NCBI GenBank assembly: GCA_016713225.1
Contig: JADJPO010000001.1
Location: 496,001 to 560,000, forward strand
Length of the DNA stretch: 64,000 bases
Direction: 5' to 3'
Source: Kineosporiaceae bacterium
GTDB taxonomy: Bacteria > Actinomycetota > Actinomycetes > Actinomycetales > Kineosporiaceae
The notes under the pieces are model-generated. The model saw only the letters and a program-made list of their open reading frames with translations, searched no databases and was not told where the DNA came from. Position 1 is the first letter of the stretch; the number at the start of each line of letters is the position of its first letter. This document shows positions 48,262-56,588 of this stretch, piece by piece. The translations under genes were made by a program, and so were the position numbers.

Positions 48262-50058
48262 TCAGAGCGGCGTCACGCCGTGGGCTGTCAGGTGGGCCTT
48301 CAGCTGCGCCCGGGTGTCGGGGGGCACGGTGGTGAACTCCACGCCTGCCTCGTCACCGCCCGCCCCGGGCCGCTGGATCGTGATGCCCTCCGCGGTGACC
48401 GGCGCTCCGCCGAGGGTGAAGCGGATCCGGACGGCGGTCCCCGCGGCCAGGTGGCCCACCCCGCTGCACCGCAGCCCGCTCTCGCTGACATCGAGCAACT
48501 GCGCGTCGACCGTGCGCCCCCCGGCACTGACCTGCACCGTCCCGCCGGCGGGAACGCGCTGATGCCGGCGACGTTCCAGCCGCGTGGTCAGGTTGGTCAT
48601 CGACTCGACACGCTCGACGGCGCCCCGTACCTGCTCCTGCAGGGTGGCCACGACCGAGAACTGCTCGGCCGCCACCTGCCGGAGCACCCCGGTGGCATCG
48701 TTCACCCCGCTGATGCCCTGGCTCATCTCGGTCAGTGTGCTGGCGACCGCACCGGCATGGTCGGCCAGGGTTCCGATGGTCGCGGTGATCGCCGTGGTCG
48801 ACCGGGCGGTCTCGACGGCCAGTTCCTTGACCTCGCCGGCCACCACGCTGAACCCGCGCCCGGCCTCGCCGGCCCGGGCTGCCTCGATGGTGGCGTTGAG
48901 CGCCAGCAGCTTGGTCTGGTCGGCGACATTGGCGATCAACTGGGCCATCGTGCCCACCTCACGCAGGCTCGCCTGGAGTTCGCCGACGACACGATCGGCG
49001 TGCCCGGCGCGCTCGACCACGGCCCGGGTGACGGCCTCGGTCGCGCTCACCCGCTCGTCGATGGTGCCGGCTGCGTCGCGGACGCGTTCGACCTGGGCGC
49101 CCAGCTCGTTCAGGTCGGTGGTCACCGACCCGGCGGTCTCGTCGATCACGGCCTGGGCGCGATGGCGGACCTGCACCTCGGCGGCGCGTTGCTGCTCGAA
49201 CGAGGCCGCCAGGGTCCGTTCCCGTTCGGCTGCGGCGGTCGCGATCTCGGCGTCCTGGGCGGCCAGACTCTCGAGCACGGTGTTGAACGCCGTGCCCACC
49301 TGGGCCACCTCGTCGTGGTCGTGGCGGTGGCCGTGGATGGCGATGCGGGTCGATCGGTCGGCGCTCCCCGAGGCGATCGCCACCATGGTGTCCCGTACCC
49401 GGGTCAGGGGAAGGATCACGAAGATCCGCGTACCCAGGGCCAGGGCCAGGATCATCACGGCCACGATCACGCCGGACGCCACGGACAGCAGCCGCAGCAC
49501 GCCCTGGCGAGCCTCCACCACCTTCAGGTCCGCCGCGGCGTCCGCAGAGGTCAAGGTGGTGGCACGGTCGAGTGTGGGCATGATGTCGTTGGAGGGCTCC
49601 AGGTTGCCCCGGGTCGACAGGTAGACCGCCCGCCGGACGTTGCCCGCCTGGGCCGCGGCGCGGGTCTGGTCGGCAAAGCCGTTGTAGCCCTGGTAGTCCG
49701 TGCGCAGCCGGGTGAGTTCGGCACGCAGCTCGGCCGACGTGGCCAGGGCCAGCGCGCTGTCGAGGTGCTTGCCCATGGCGGTGCGTGCCTCGACCGCCTG
49801 CTGATAGGTGGTCTCGGCCAGGTCGTCCCCGGTGGTGTCGCCCGCCAGGACGGCGACGTACATGTTCATCTGGTCGTCGTAGTTGTAGAAGTCCGACCGC
49901 AACGCCCACATGGTGGCGTCCAGCTGGGCCGACCGGTCCCGGTACCGGGAGAGCGCCGACGAGGACGAGTGCGCCATGAGGAACACGCTGATCGAGGCCG
50001 TCAACGTGACCAGGAAGACGGCGGCGAAGCCGATCACGGCCCGACGTGCCACGCTCAT
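48262..50058 (-). CDS. Methyl-accepting chemotaxis protein with C-terminal PilZ domain
   Basis: 598 residues. Membrane helix at about 9-31, a helical extracytoplasmic sensor (32-185), second helix at about 190-212, HAMP (213-270), and an MA signalling domain whose hairpin tip (LLALNATIEAARAGEAGRGFSVVAGEVKELA) is intact. The last 100 residues form a PilZ domain: RRRHQR (near 493) and DVSESG (near 520) supply the cyclic-di-GMP-binding residues. A receptor that could combine ligand and c-di-GMP input. Preceded by a sigma-28-type promoter; ATG at 50058. Confidence 0.88.
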   Translation of the reverse strand: MSVARRAVIGFAAVFLVTLTASISVFLMAHSSSSALSRYRDRSAQLDATMWALRSDFYNYDDQMNMYVAVLAGDTTGDDLAETTYQQAVEARTAMGKHLDSALALATSAELRAELTRLRTDYQGYNGFADQTRAAAQAGNVRRAVYLSTRGNLEPSNDIMPTLDRATTLTSADAAADLKVVEARQGVLRLLSVASGVIVAVMILALALGTRIFVILPLTRVRDTMVAIASGSADRSTRIAIHGHRHDHDEVAQVGTAFNTVLESLAAQDAEIATAAAERERTLAASFEQQRAAEVQVRHRAQAVIDETAGSVTTDLNELGAQVERVRDAAGTIDERVSATEAVTRAVVERAGHADRVVGELQASLREVGTMAQLIANVADQTKLLALNATIEAARAGEAGRGFSVVAGEVKELAVETARSTTAITATIGTLADHAGAVASTLTEMSQGISGVNDATGVLRQVAAEQFSVVATLQEQVRGAVERVESMTNLTTRLERRRHQRVPAGGTVQVSAGGRTVDAQLLDVSESGLRCSGVGHLAAGTAVRIRFTLGGAPVTAEGITIQRPGAGGDEAGVEFTTVPPDTRAQLKAHLTAHGVTPL

Positions 50059-50128
50059 GGTGCCCCCTCGCAGCCGCCGGCGATGTGGGGTCGGCCGACG
50101 ACGAGTTCTGGTGACCGGTCGCCATGAG

Positions 50129-50156
50129 GCATCGGTGCCCTGGCGCCGAGGCTTGA
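50129..50156 (-). promoter_or_regulatory. Sigma-28-type promoter of the MCP-PilZ gene
   Basis: Minus strand: TCAA (50156-50153), 16 bases, ACCGATGC (50136-50129), ending 71 bases upstream of the MCP start, the same distance as for flhA. It could drive the MCP, acyltransferase, secreted protein, fliR and flhB together. Confidence 0.6.
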
Positions 50157-50227
50157 TCGAGCAGCGGCTCAGGCCCCCGAACGGGCGAAGCGACCGCGTG
50201 CTCAGCGCCGGGTCGGGCGGGGGCAGG

Positions 50228-50503
50228 TCACGAGCCGGCGGAGAGCAGGCCCGGAACCATGCGCATCAGCTCTCGGGTGAACGCGATCAGCGTGCCCAGG
50301 CACCAGGACCCCGTGACCACCAGGGCGACCGCGGCGACCGCGAGTTTGGGCAGGAACGTCAGGGTCTGCTCCTGGATCTGGGTCGCCGATTGCACGATCG
50401 ACAACAACAGGCCGATCACCAGGGTCGACACCAGGACCGGCCCGGCCACCTTGGCAGCGGTCAGCAGGGCCAGTGCCACGATGTGGATCACGCTGTCGGA
50501 CAC
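50228..50503 (-). CDS. fliQ: Flagellar export gate protein FliQ
   Basis: 91 residues, two membrane helices, FliQ family (VIHIVALALLTAAKVAGPVL, SIVQSATQIQEQTLTFLPKL). Part of the FliPQR export channel. Lies 12 bases after fliP. In most bacteria fliR follows directly; here it does not. Confidence 0.95.
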   Translation of the reverse strand: MSDSVIHIVALALLTAAKVAGPVLVSTLVIGLLLSIVQSATQIQEQTLTFLPKLAVAAVALVVTGSWCLGTLIAFTRELMRMVPGLLSAGS

Positions 50504-50515
50504 GGGATCTCCCGT

Positions 50516-51376
50516 CTACCGGTAGGTGCCGAGCAGGGTGGTCACGATCAGACTCCACCCGTCGACCATGACGAACAGCAGCAACTTGAACGGCAGTGAG
50601 ACCAGGGCCGGCGGCAGCATGACCATGCCCAGGGACATCAGGATCGCGCTGACCACGAGGTCGACCACCAGGAACGGAATGAAGATCACGAAGCCGATGA
50701 TGAAGGCGCTGCGCAACTCGCTGATCACGAAAGCCGGGATCAGCGTGCGGAGCCCGACGTCGTCACGAGTCTCCGGCCGCTCCTTGCCCTCGGCCTTGGT
50801 CATCAGCGCCAGTTCGGCATCGCGGGTGTGCTCGAGCATGAAATCGCGCAGCGGCGGGGTGCCGGCCTCATAGGCCTGCGAGATGGTCTTGCTGCCGTTC
50901 AGGTACGGCGCCACCGCGGCGTCCTGCATCGCATCGATGGTCGGCCCCATGACGAACAGCGACAAGAACAGGGCGAGCCCGACCAGCACCTGATTGGGCG
51001 GCACGGTCTGCGTGCCGATCGCGCTACGGGTGAGCGACAGCACCACGACGATCTTGGTGAACGAGGTGCACAACAGCAACAGGGACGGCGCCACCCCGAG
51101 CACCGTCACCAGCACGATGATCTGGACGACGCGACTCGGCTGCCCGGGGACCGACACCGTGATGTTGGGGTCGGCGGTCACGCTCGGCGCCGTGGGATCG
51201 CTCGGCTTCGGCACCGGTGTCGGGGCGGCGGGTGCCGAGATCGCCGGTGGCCCGGCGATCGACCGGGTGGCCGACGCCGTGATGGTCAGGGGTCCGGCGT
51301 GGGCGGCCGGGGCGGCCAGCACCATGGCGCCACCGCAGATCGCGGCGGCGAGCAGCATCCGGACGAGGCGTGCCAT
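50516..51376 (-). CDS. fliP: Flagellar export gate protein FliP
   Basis: 286 residues with a cleavable signal peptide (to about residue 27, PAAHA), a Pro/Thr-rich stretch, then the conserved FliP core: LLLCTSFTKIVVVLSLTRSAIG, PPNQVLVGLALFLSLFVMGP, and the C-terminal helices. Forms the channel with FliQ and FliR. ATG at 51376, 3 bases after fliO. Confidence 0.95.
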   Translation of the reverse strand: MARLVRMLLAAAICGGAMVLAAPAAHAGPLTITASATRSIAGPPAISAPAAPTPVPKPSDPTAPSVTADPNITVSVPGQPSRVVQIIVLVTVLGVAPSLLLLCTSFTKIVVVLSLTRSAIGTQTVPPNQVLVGLALFLSLFVMGPTIDAMQDAAVAPYLNGSKTISQAYEAGTPPLRDFMLEHTRDAELALMTKAEGKERPETRDDVGLRTLIPAFVISELRSAFIIGFVIFIPFLVVDLVVSAILMSLGMVMLPPALVSLPFKLLLFVMVDGWSLIVTTLLGTYR

Positions 51377-51379
51377 GGA

Positions 51380-51784
51380 TCAGCGCCGCGCGGTGAGGTC
51401 GCGCAAGGCCTCGAGGCCCTGCTTCCAGGTGCGGGGGTCGAGTACCGAGCCGGTGCCGGCGCGTCGCGTGCCCGGAATGTCGAGGCCGGGGGTGGTGCCG
51501 GGAGTGTCACGGTCCGGGCGGGGCAGGCTCGCGGCGTCCAGGGTCGTCAGCAGGCTCACCGACTGGGCCGTGATCCCCAGCACCAGGGCGGCCTCACCCA
51601 CCTGCACCACGGCCAGGCTGGCCTCGCGGGACAGCCCCACTCGATCGATCACCCGCAGTCCGGCGCCGGGTCCGCGGACCCCCGACCGGCGCACGAACCG
51701 GGCCAGCAGTACCGCGATCATGGTCACCACCAGCAGCGACAGCACGACCCGGCCGAGCAGGGCCAGATCGTCGGCGGTGTTCAC
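51380..51784 (-). CDS. fliO: FliO-like flagellar export accessory protein
   Basis: 134 residues from the GTG at 51784, preceded by GAGGATG. One N-terminal membrane helix (LLGRVVLSLLVVTMIAVLL), then a small cytoplasmic domain (LRVIDRVGLSREASLAVVQVGEAALVLGIT) that is typical of FliO, which assists FliP assembly. The longer open frame upstream belongs to the fliN shadow. Identified by this pattern and by position before fliP. Confidence 0.8.
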   Translation of the reverse strand: MNTADDLALLGRVVLSLLVVTMIAVLLARFVRRSGVRGPGAGLRVIDRVGLSREASLAVVQVGEAALVLGITAQSVSLLTTLDAASLPRPDRDTPGTTPGLDIPGTRRAGTGSVLDPRTWKQGLEALRDLTARR

Positions 51785-51854
51785 GGCATCCTCGCGAGTC
51801 GATGTGAGTTGGGTGAGTTGGCTGGGGCTGGGTCGGTGGGGCGGTGCGTCAGGG

Positions 51855-52631
51855 TCAGATGGCGTCCTGGGTGACGATCTCGGTGATCCGCAACCCGAAG
51901 CTCTCGTCGACGACGACGACCTCTCCGCGGGCCAGCAGCGTGCCGTTGACCAGCAGATCCGCGGGTGCCCCGGCCAACCGGTCCAGTTCGACGACATCGC
52001 CCGGGGCCAGGGCCAGTAGCTGACGCACCGTCATCCGGGTGCGACCCAGCTCGCAGGTCACCTCCATCTCGACGTCGCGCAACATGTCGATGCCCCAGCT
52101 CTTGCCGGCCACCGCGGCGGTGGTGGGCCGGGCCGGGGGCGGGTCGTCGAGGGTGACGCCCACGAAGGCGGCCACGGCGTCGTCCAGCATCAGCGGCACC
52201 AGCACGGTGATGCCGCCGGTCAGCACCTCGAGACAGTCCTCGACGCCGATGCCGGTCGGCTCGCCGTCGAGGCGGCTGCCGAGTGCGCCGGCCAGCGACT
52301 CGAAGGCGGGCTTGAGCGCCTGCGCCGGTTCGACGGCCCCGAACGGGGTGCCGGCCAGGGCATCGACCAATTCCTGCCCGACGACCAACAGGGCCTTGCC
52401 CTCGGAGCCGCTGCCCAGGTAGCCGGTCACGGCGGCACCGGCGGGGTCGGGCAGCACGGCGGCTGCGACGTCCGAGGCCGGCTCGCCGACGACCAGCGGT
52501 GAGGCGCTGGGGATCTGTGGCAGCGCTTCGGTGACCGCGGCGATCACCCGTTGCGCGGTCCGTGCCCAGGCGCCGGCGTCCGCGGCGGGCGCCTGGGCGT
52601 CCGGGACGAGCGGTGAGGCGGAGAAGCTCAT
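51855..52631 (-). CDS. fliN: Flagellar switch protein FliN (long form)
   Basis: 258 residues. The C-terminal 85 residues are a SpoA/FliN domain (RDVEMEVTCELGRTRMTVRQLLALAPGDVVELDRLAG...). The N-terminal 165 residues form an extra domain resembling that of FliY-type proteins, although I do not see a clear ExxN phosphatase motif in it. Component of the C-ring that sets rotation direction. ATG at 52631. Confidence 0.88.
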   Translation of the reverse strand: MSFSASPLVPDAQAPAADAGAWARTAQRVIAAVTEALPQIPSASPLVVGEPASDVAAAVLPDPAGAAVTGYLGSGSEGKALLVVGQELVDALAGTPFGAVEPAQALKPAFESLAGALGSRLDGEPTGIGVEDCLEVLTGGITVLVPLMLDDAVAAFVGVTLDDPPPARPTTAAVAGKSWGIDMLRDVEMEVTCELGRTRMTVRQLLALAPGDVVELDRLAGAPADLLVNGTLLARGEVVVVDESFGLRITEIVTQDAI

Positions 52632-52666
52632 GGGACGGCCTCCTGGTGGGTCGGACGTGGGATCGG

Positions 52667-53587
52667 TCAGCGGGCAGAGACGATCAGGACGGCGAGTTGC
52701 CGTCCCGAGGCGCCGGGGATGGCGTGGGCGAACACCGTGGACGCCGACGTCACCGCCATGGGGGTGGTCGTGCGGTGCGGAAAGGCGAGCACATCGCCGA
52801 CGGCGAGTCGGCCGATGGACTGGGACGACATGCGCAACGGCTCGAATCGGATGGCGACATCGACATCCACGTCGGTGAGACGCCGTTGGGTCTGGAGGGC
52901 CGCGGTGGTGCGGACGCGGGTCTGGTCACCGTCGTCGTGGTGGGTGGCCAGATCGAGCGCGGGGGAGAGCATCGCGTACGGCAGGCACAGTGACAGCTGG
53001 CTCTCGCGCTGGCCGACCGCCAGGTCCATCGTCGCCACCACGACGGGGTCGGTGCTCGCCGCGGCCTGGACGAACCGGGCATCGGCCTCGAGGGTGAGCA
53101 GTTGTGGCCGAACGCCTTTGGTGATCGGCTCGAGTGCGTAGGCGAGTTCGTTGAGCAGGCGGGTGATGAGCTGACGCACCAACGCCTGCTCGATGTCGGT
53201 CAGCGGCCGCTCGGGCTGCTTCTCGCTGCCCATCCCACCCAGCTGGTGGTCGATCATGGTCAGCAGCGTGGCGAGGTCGAACGTCATCAACGCCTTGCCC
53301 GACCAGGGCTCGAGATTGAGGACGGCGCACACCGAGTGGTCCTTCATGCTGGACAGGAACTCGTCGTAGCTCAGTTCCTCGATCTGGGGCGCCCCGATCT
53401 GGCACACCGCGCGAAGGCTCGTCGTGAGCACGGTGGTGGACTGGCGACCGAAGGTCTGCATCGCCACCCGCAGCAGGTGCGCGTGCTCACGGGCCAGCCG
53501 GACCGGCCGCCGGAAGTCGTAGGTGCGTGCCTCGCCCCGCCGGCGTCGCATGTTGCTGGTCGGGCCGGTACTCACATCAGCAGGCAT
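52667..53587 (-). CDS. fliM: Flagellar switch protein FliM
   Basis: 306 residues. Middle domain (YDFRRPVRLAREHAHLL, SYDEFLSSM, MIDHQLGG) and C-terminal SpoA domain (VDVDVAIRFEPL, LAVGDVLAFPH) are normal. The N-terminus is MPADVSTGPTSNMRRRRGEA. The usual EIDALL-like helix that binds phosphorylated CheY is not visible, and no in-frame upstream start adds it. How CheY reaches this switch is therefore open. ATG at 53587. Confidence 0.9.
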   Translation of the reverse strand: MPADVSTGPTSNMRRRRGEARTYDFRRPVRLAREHAHLLRVAMQTFGRQSTTVLTTSLRAVCQIGAPQIEELSYDEFLSSMKDHSVCAVLNLEPWSGKALMTFDLATLLTMIDHQLGGMGSEKQPERPLTDIEQALVRQLITRLLNELAYALEPITKGVRPQLLTLEADARFVQAAASTDPVVVATMDLAVGQRESQLSLCLPYAMLSPALDLATHHDDGDQTRVRTTAALQTQRRLTDVDVDVAIRFEPLRMSSQSIGRLAVGDVLAFPHRTTTPMAVTSASTVFAHAIPGASGRQLAVLIVSAR

Positions 53588-53620
53588 CGGATGGCCCCGA
53601 GCGGGTCTTGAGCCGGGCGG

Positions 53621-54076
53621 TCACTGCATCACGAACTCGGTGAAGTAGACGTCGTAGATCTGGTCCTCGTACAGCTCGGTGACTTCCTTGACGAGCTCCT
53701 TCTTCGCCTTCGAACGACCCTTGGCGGGGATGAGCTCGTCCATGGTCATGTTGCTGAACAGGGCGATCGCGGCGTCCAGCGCCTTGGCCCCGGAGACGTC
53801 CTCGGTCACCTCGGCCGTTGCCTGCAGGGCCAGGCCGAGTTTGAGGAAGTGGCCACCGCTCAGGTTGATCGAGATCGACTCGAGCTGAACCACGGGGCCC
53901 GGCGCGTGGGACACCGACGGCGAGGGCTTCGCCGCTGCTGCGGCTGCATCCTCGCTCGGCTTGAGGAAGAAGAAGGCTGCGCCACCGATCACCGCCACCA
54001 GGGCGATGATGACGATGAGCTTCTTCTTGCCGCCGCCGGCCTTGGCGTCGTCCTTGGTCTCATCCTTGTCGGCCAT
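53621..54076 (-). CDS. fliL: Flagellar basal-body protein FliL
   Basis: 151 residues: short basic cytoplasmic tail, one membrane helix (LIVIIALVAVIGGAAFFFL), a linker, and the periplasmic-type FliL domain (VVQLESISINLSGGHFLKLGLALQAT, ending VYFTEFVMQ). Supports stator function. ATG at 54076. Lies between motB and fliM. Confidence 0.93.
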   Translation of the reverse strand: MADKDETKDDAKAGGGKKKLIVIIALVAVIGGAAFFFLKPSEDAAAAAAKPSPSVSHAPGPVVQLESISINLSGGHFLKLGLALQATAEVTEDVSGAKALDAAIALFSNMTMDELIPAKGRSKAKKELVKEVTELYEDQIYDVYFTEFVMQ

Positions 54077-54148
54077 GGTGCTCCCCTTCGTCAGCCCTCG
54101 TCACTACGTCGGCTGATTCGGGTGCGGCCTTGATGTACCGGCCGGCGC

Positions 54149-55282
54149 TCAGGGGTTGTCGAGGGTGGGGCCGGCCTCCTCGGTCGGTGAGGGCTCCTCG
54201 CTGGGCTCGGCACTCGGTGTCGCGGCGGACTCGTCGTCGGGGGTGGCCTCCTCGTCGATCGACTCCTCGCCGGTCGGCTCCTCGTCCTGCGACGTCTCGT
54301 CCGTGGCCTCCTCGTCGGCGGCGGTGTCCTCCGTCGCATCCCCGGGTGTGCTCTCCTCCGGCGTGTCCTCGTCCGTGGCGTCGGGTTGGTTGGCCGCAGC
54401 GGCCACCGCCCGCCCGGCGGAGTTGTCGATGGAGGCCAGAACGACGATCTCGACCCGGCGGTTCACCCGGAGGGCCTCGATACCCGTGCCCGCCTGCAAT
54501 GGGCGGGTGTCGGCGAATCCGGTGGCCGACATCCGGTCCACCGGGATCTTCTGGGCCAGGTGGCGCAGCACTCGCGTGGCTCGGTCGGTCGACAGCTCCC
54601 AGTTCGTCGGGTACTGGGCGGTGTGGATCGGGATCGAGTTGGTGTGCCCGTCGATGCTGATCCGATTCGGCAGGGCCGCCAGGGTCGGGGTGACCACGTC
54701 GAGGATCTGCTGGCCCTTCGGCTGCAGGACGGCGCTGCCGTTGTCGAACAGCACCTTGTCGGTGGCAATGGTGACCACGAGCCCGCGCTCGTCGATCCTG
54801 AATGTGGCGCTCTTGGACAAACCCGCTGCGGCAAGGGCCTTCTCGATGTCCTTCTGCGCCTTGGTCAGCTTGGAGGCCTCCTTGGCCGCGGCCGCCTTGG
54901 CCAGTGAGTTGACCAGCTCGGCGACCTTCTCGGGCGATACCTGCGGCTCCTGATTGGCCGTGCGGCTCTCGCCCTTGGCCGATCCGTCGAGGTTGACGCT
55001 GTCCGGAGCCACCGCGCCGCCCGGGTCGAGCAGCTGGTCGCCGCCGTGCAGGATCGCCACGGGTGCACCGAACCCTGCCTTGAGCCCGTTCTTGAGCGCG
55101 GCGAACTTCTTCATGTCCACCTGGCTGACGGCGAACATGACGATGAACAACACCATGAGCAGCGTCATCATGTCGGCGTAGCTGACCAGCCACGCCTCGT
55201 GGTTCTCGTGCTCTTCGTGCTCTTCGTCGTGGCCACCCCGGCGTTTGCCGTGGCCGCCGCCGTGACCACCGTCGCCGCTCAT
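54149..55282 (-). CDS. motB: Flagellar stator protein MotB with acidic C-terminal tail
   Basis: 377 residues. His/Glu-rich start, one membrane helix with the proton-binding Asp37 (YADMMTLLMVLF), a linker, and an OmpA-type peptidoglycan-binding domain (DGHTNSIPI, ELSTDRATRV). The last 90 residues are an unusual Glu/Asp/Thr/Ser-rich tail without predicted fold. GTP-independent, ion-driven stator with MotA. Overlaps motA by 4 bases. Confidence 0.94.
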   Translation of the reverse strand: MSGDGGHGGGHGKRRGGHDEEHEEHENHEAWLVSYADMMTLLMVLFIVMFAVSQVDMKKFAALKNGLKAGFGAPVAILHGGDQLLDPGGAVAPDSVNLDGSAKGESRTANQEPQVSPEKVAELVNSLAKAAAAKEASKLTKAQKDIEKALAAAGLSKSATFRIDERGLVVTIATDKVLFDNGSAVLQPKGQQILDVVTPTLAALPNRISIDGHTNSIPIHTAQYPTNWELSTDRATRVLRHLAQKIPVDRMSATGFADTRPLQAGTGIEALRVNRRVEIVVLASIDNSAGRAVAAAANQPDATDEDTPEESTPGDATEDTAADEEATDETSQDEEPTGEESIDEEATPDDESAATPSAEPSEEPSPTEEAGPTLDNP

Positions 55283-56061
55283 GCCGCTTCCTTGGCCTCA
55301 GGTGGTCCGCCGGGCACGTCCGCCACGATCTTCGCGCGCAGCTTGGTGGCCACCACGCGGGGGTTGGCCCCGGCCTGAATGGCGAGCACGCCGTCGATGA
55401 CGATCTCCATGCGGTTCGCCTCGAGGGCCACGAGGGCCTTGATGCGCTTGCTCCACGGCAGGAAGATCACGTTCGCGGACAGGATTCCCCAGAAGGTGGC
55501 GAGGAACGCCGCCGCGATCAGACCACCGAGCTTCTCGGGCTTGTCGAGCATTCCCAGGGCGTGGATCAGGCCCATCGTGGTACCGATGATGCCGATCGTC
55601 GGGGAGTACGCCCCGGCCGCGCTCCAGTAGGCGCTGCCGGCGGTGCCGGCGGCCTTGCGAGCCTTGACCTCCGCCGACATGATCTCGTACACATCGTCGG
55701 GGTCGGTACCGTCCACGGCCAGCTGGAGGCCGCGTTTCATGAACTCGTCCTCGACCGACTCGATCTCGGATTCCAGGGCCAACAGGCCCTCTCGCCGAGC
55801 TTTCTCGGCCAATTTGACCAGGGGCTCGATGCTGGCGTTGAGATCGACCTTCTTGGCGGTGAGGTCGTAGATGACCCACTTGAAGGCGCCGATCGCCCCA
55901 CCCATGGTGGTCGAGGCCGTGCTCACCGCGAAGGTGCCACCGAAGATCAGCACCAGCGCCGCAGGGGCGAACAGGTGCAGCGGATTACCACCTTCGAGCA
56001 CATTCGAGACCATGATCGCCGCGAAGGCGACACTGAAGCCGATGATGCCTGCCGGGTCCAT
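55279..56061 (-). CDS. motA: Flagellar stator protein MotA
   Basis: 260 residues, four membrane helices. DPAGIIGFSVAFAAIMVSNV at the start, cytoplasmic loop with charged residues, and IGIIGTTMGLIHALGML carrying the conserved region of helix 3. Forms the stator ion channel with MotB. ATG at 56061, 3 bases after the flbD stop. Confidence 0.95.
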   Translation of the reverse strand: MDPAGIIGFSVAFAAIMVSNVLEGGNPLHLFAPAALVLIFGGTFAVSTASTTMGGAIGAFKWVIYDLTAKKVDLNASIEPLVKLAEKARREGLLALESEIESVEDEFMKRGLQLAVDGTDPDDVYEIMSAEVKARKAAGTAGSAYWSAAGAYSPTIGIIGTTMGLIHALGMLDKPEKLGGLIAAAFLATFWGILSANVIFLPWSKRIKALVALEANRMEIVIDGVLAIQAGANPRVVATKLRAKIVADVPGGPPEAKEAA

Positions 56062-56064
56062 GGT

Positions 56065-56421
56065 TCACTCCCCCCGCTGCGGCATGCGCAGCACGCTGGC
56101 GAGTGAGGCGTCGAGAGACGCGCACTCGCCCATGGCTTCGTCGACGCCTTCGCTGGTGGCCCGGTTCGACGTCTTGAACAGAGATGGGTGGCGGCTGACG
56201 GCCCGCGCGGCCGCTCGATCGCGACAGAGGTCGTGGGCCTCGGCCACCACGGTGGCCCGCCAGGTGCGCACCAGCTCGACCACCTCGACCAGCGGCTCGA
56301 CCACCATGATCTTGTGGCCGTCGACCATGGTCAGCAAGGTGTCCGGCGTGCTCTCGGCGCGCTCGATCAGGTCGGGGTTCACGGCCACCTCGTGGCCGCC
56401 CAGGCGGGTCAGGATGATCAC
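56065..56421 (-). CDS. flbD: FlbD-like flagellar protein
   Basis: 118 residues from the GTG at 56421, with AAGGA upstream. The first 60 residues are the FlbD domain (VIILTRLGGHEVAVNPDLIERAESTPDTLLTM, VVEPLVEVVELV). A further 55 charged residues without recognised fold follow. FlbD proteins are found beside motA in many flagellar loci; the exact role is not established. First gene after the sigma-28-type promoter. Confidence 0.82.
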   Translation of the reverse strand: MIILTRLGGHEVAVNPDLIERAESTPDTLLTMVDGHKIMVVEPLVEVVELVRTWRATVVAEAHDLCRDRAAARAVSRHPSLFKTSNRATSEGVDEAMGECASLDASLASVLRMPQRGE

Positions 56422-56470
56422 GGTATCCGTCCTTGGATCCTCGGGAGGCCGTTCCGTGGCCTCATATCTC

Positions 56471-56497
56471 GCATCGGCAGCCTGCGGCCAGGTATGA
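56471..56497 (-). promoter_or_regulatory. Sigma-28-type promoter of flbD-motA-motB
   Basis: Minus strand: TCAT (56497-56494), 15 bases, GCCGATGC (56478-56471), ending 50 bases before the flbD GTG. The -10 octamer is identical to those before cheA and flhA. Confidence 0.65.
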
Positions 56498-56511
56498 GCC
56501 GGCGGGGCGCG

Positions 56512-56578
56512 GTGATCGCCGTCGGATCGCGCCATCCCACCCCGTAGCGGGGGTGGAGTGCGATCAGACGGCGATCAC
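56512..56578. terminator. Terminator hairpin between flgE and flbD
   Basis: Arms 56512-56530 and 56560-56578 pair in 18 of 19 positions, and an inner hairpin (CCACCCC/GGGGTGG, 56537-56556) fills the loop. It starts 11 bases after the flgE stop and lies just upstream of the flbD promoter. It probably ends the fliG-to-flgE transcript. Confidence 0.75.
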
Positions 56579-56588
56579 GCACGATGCG

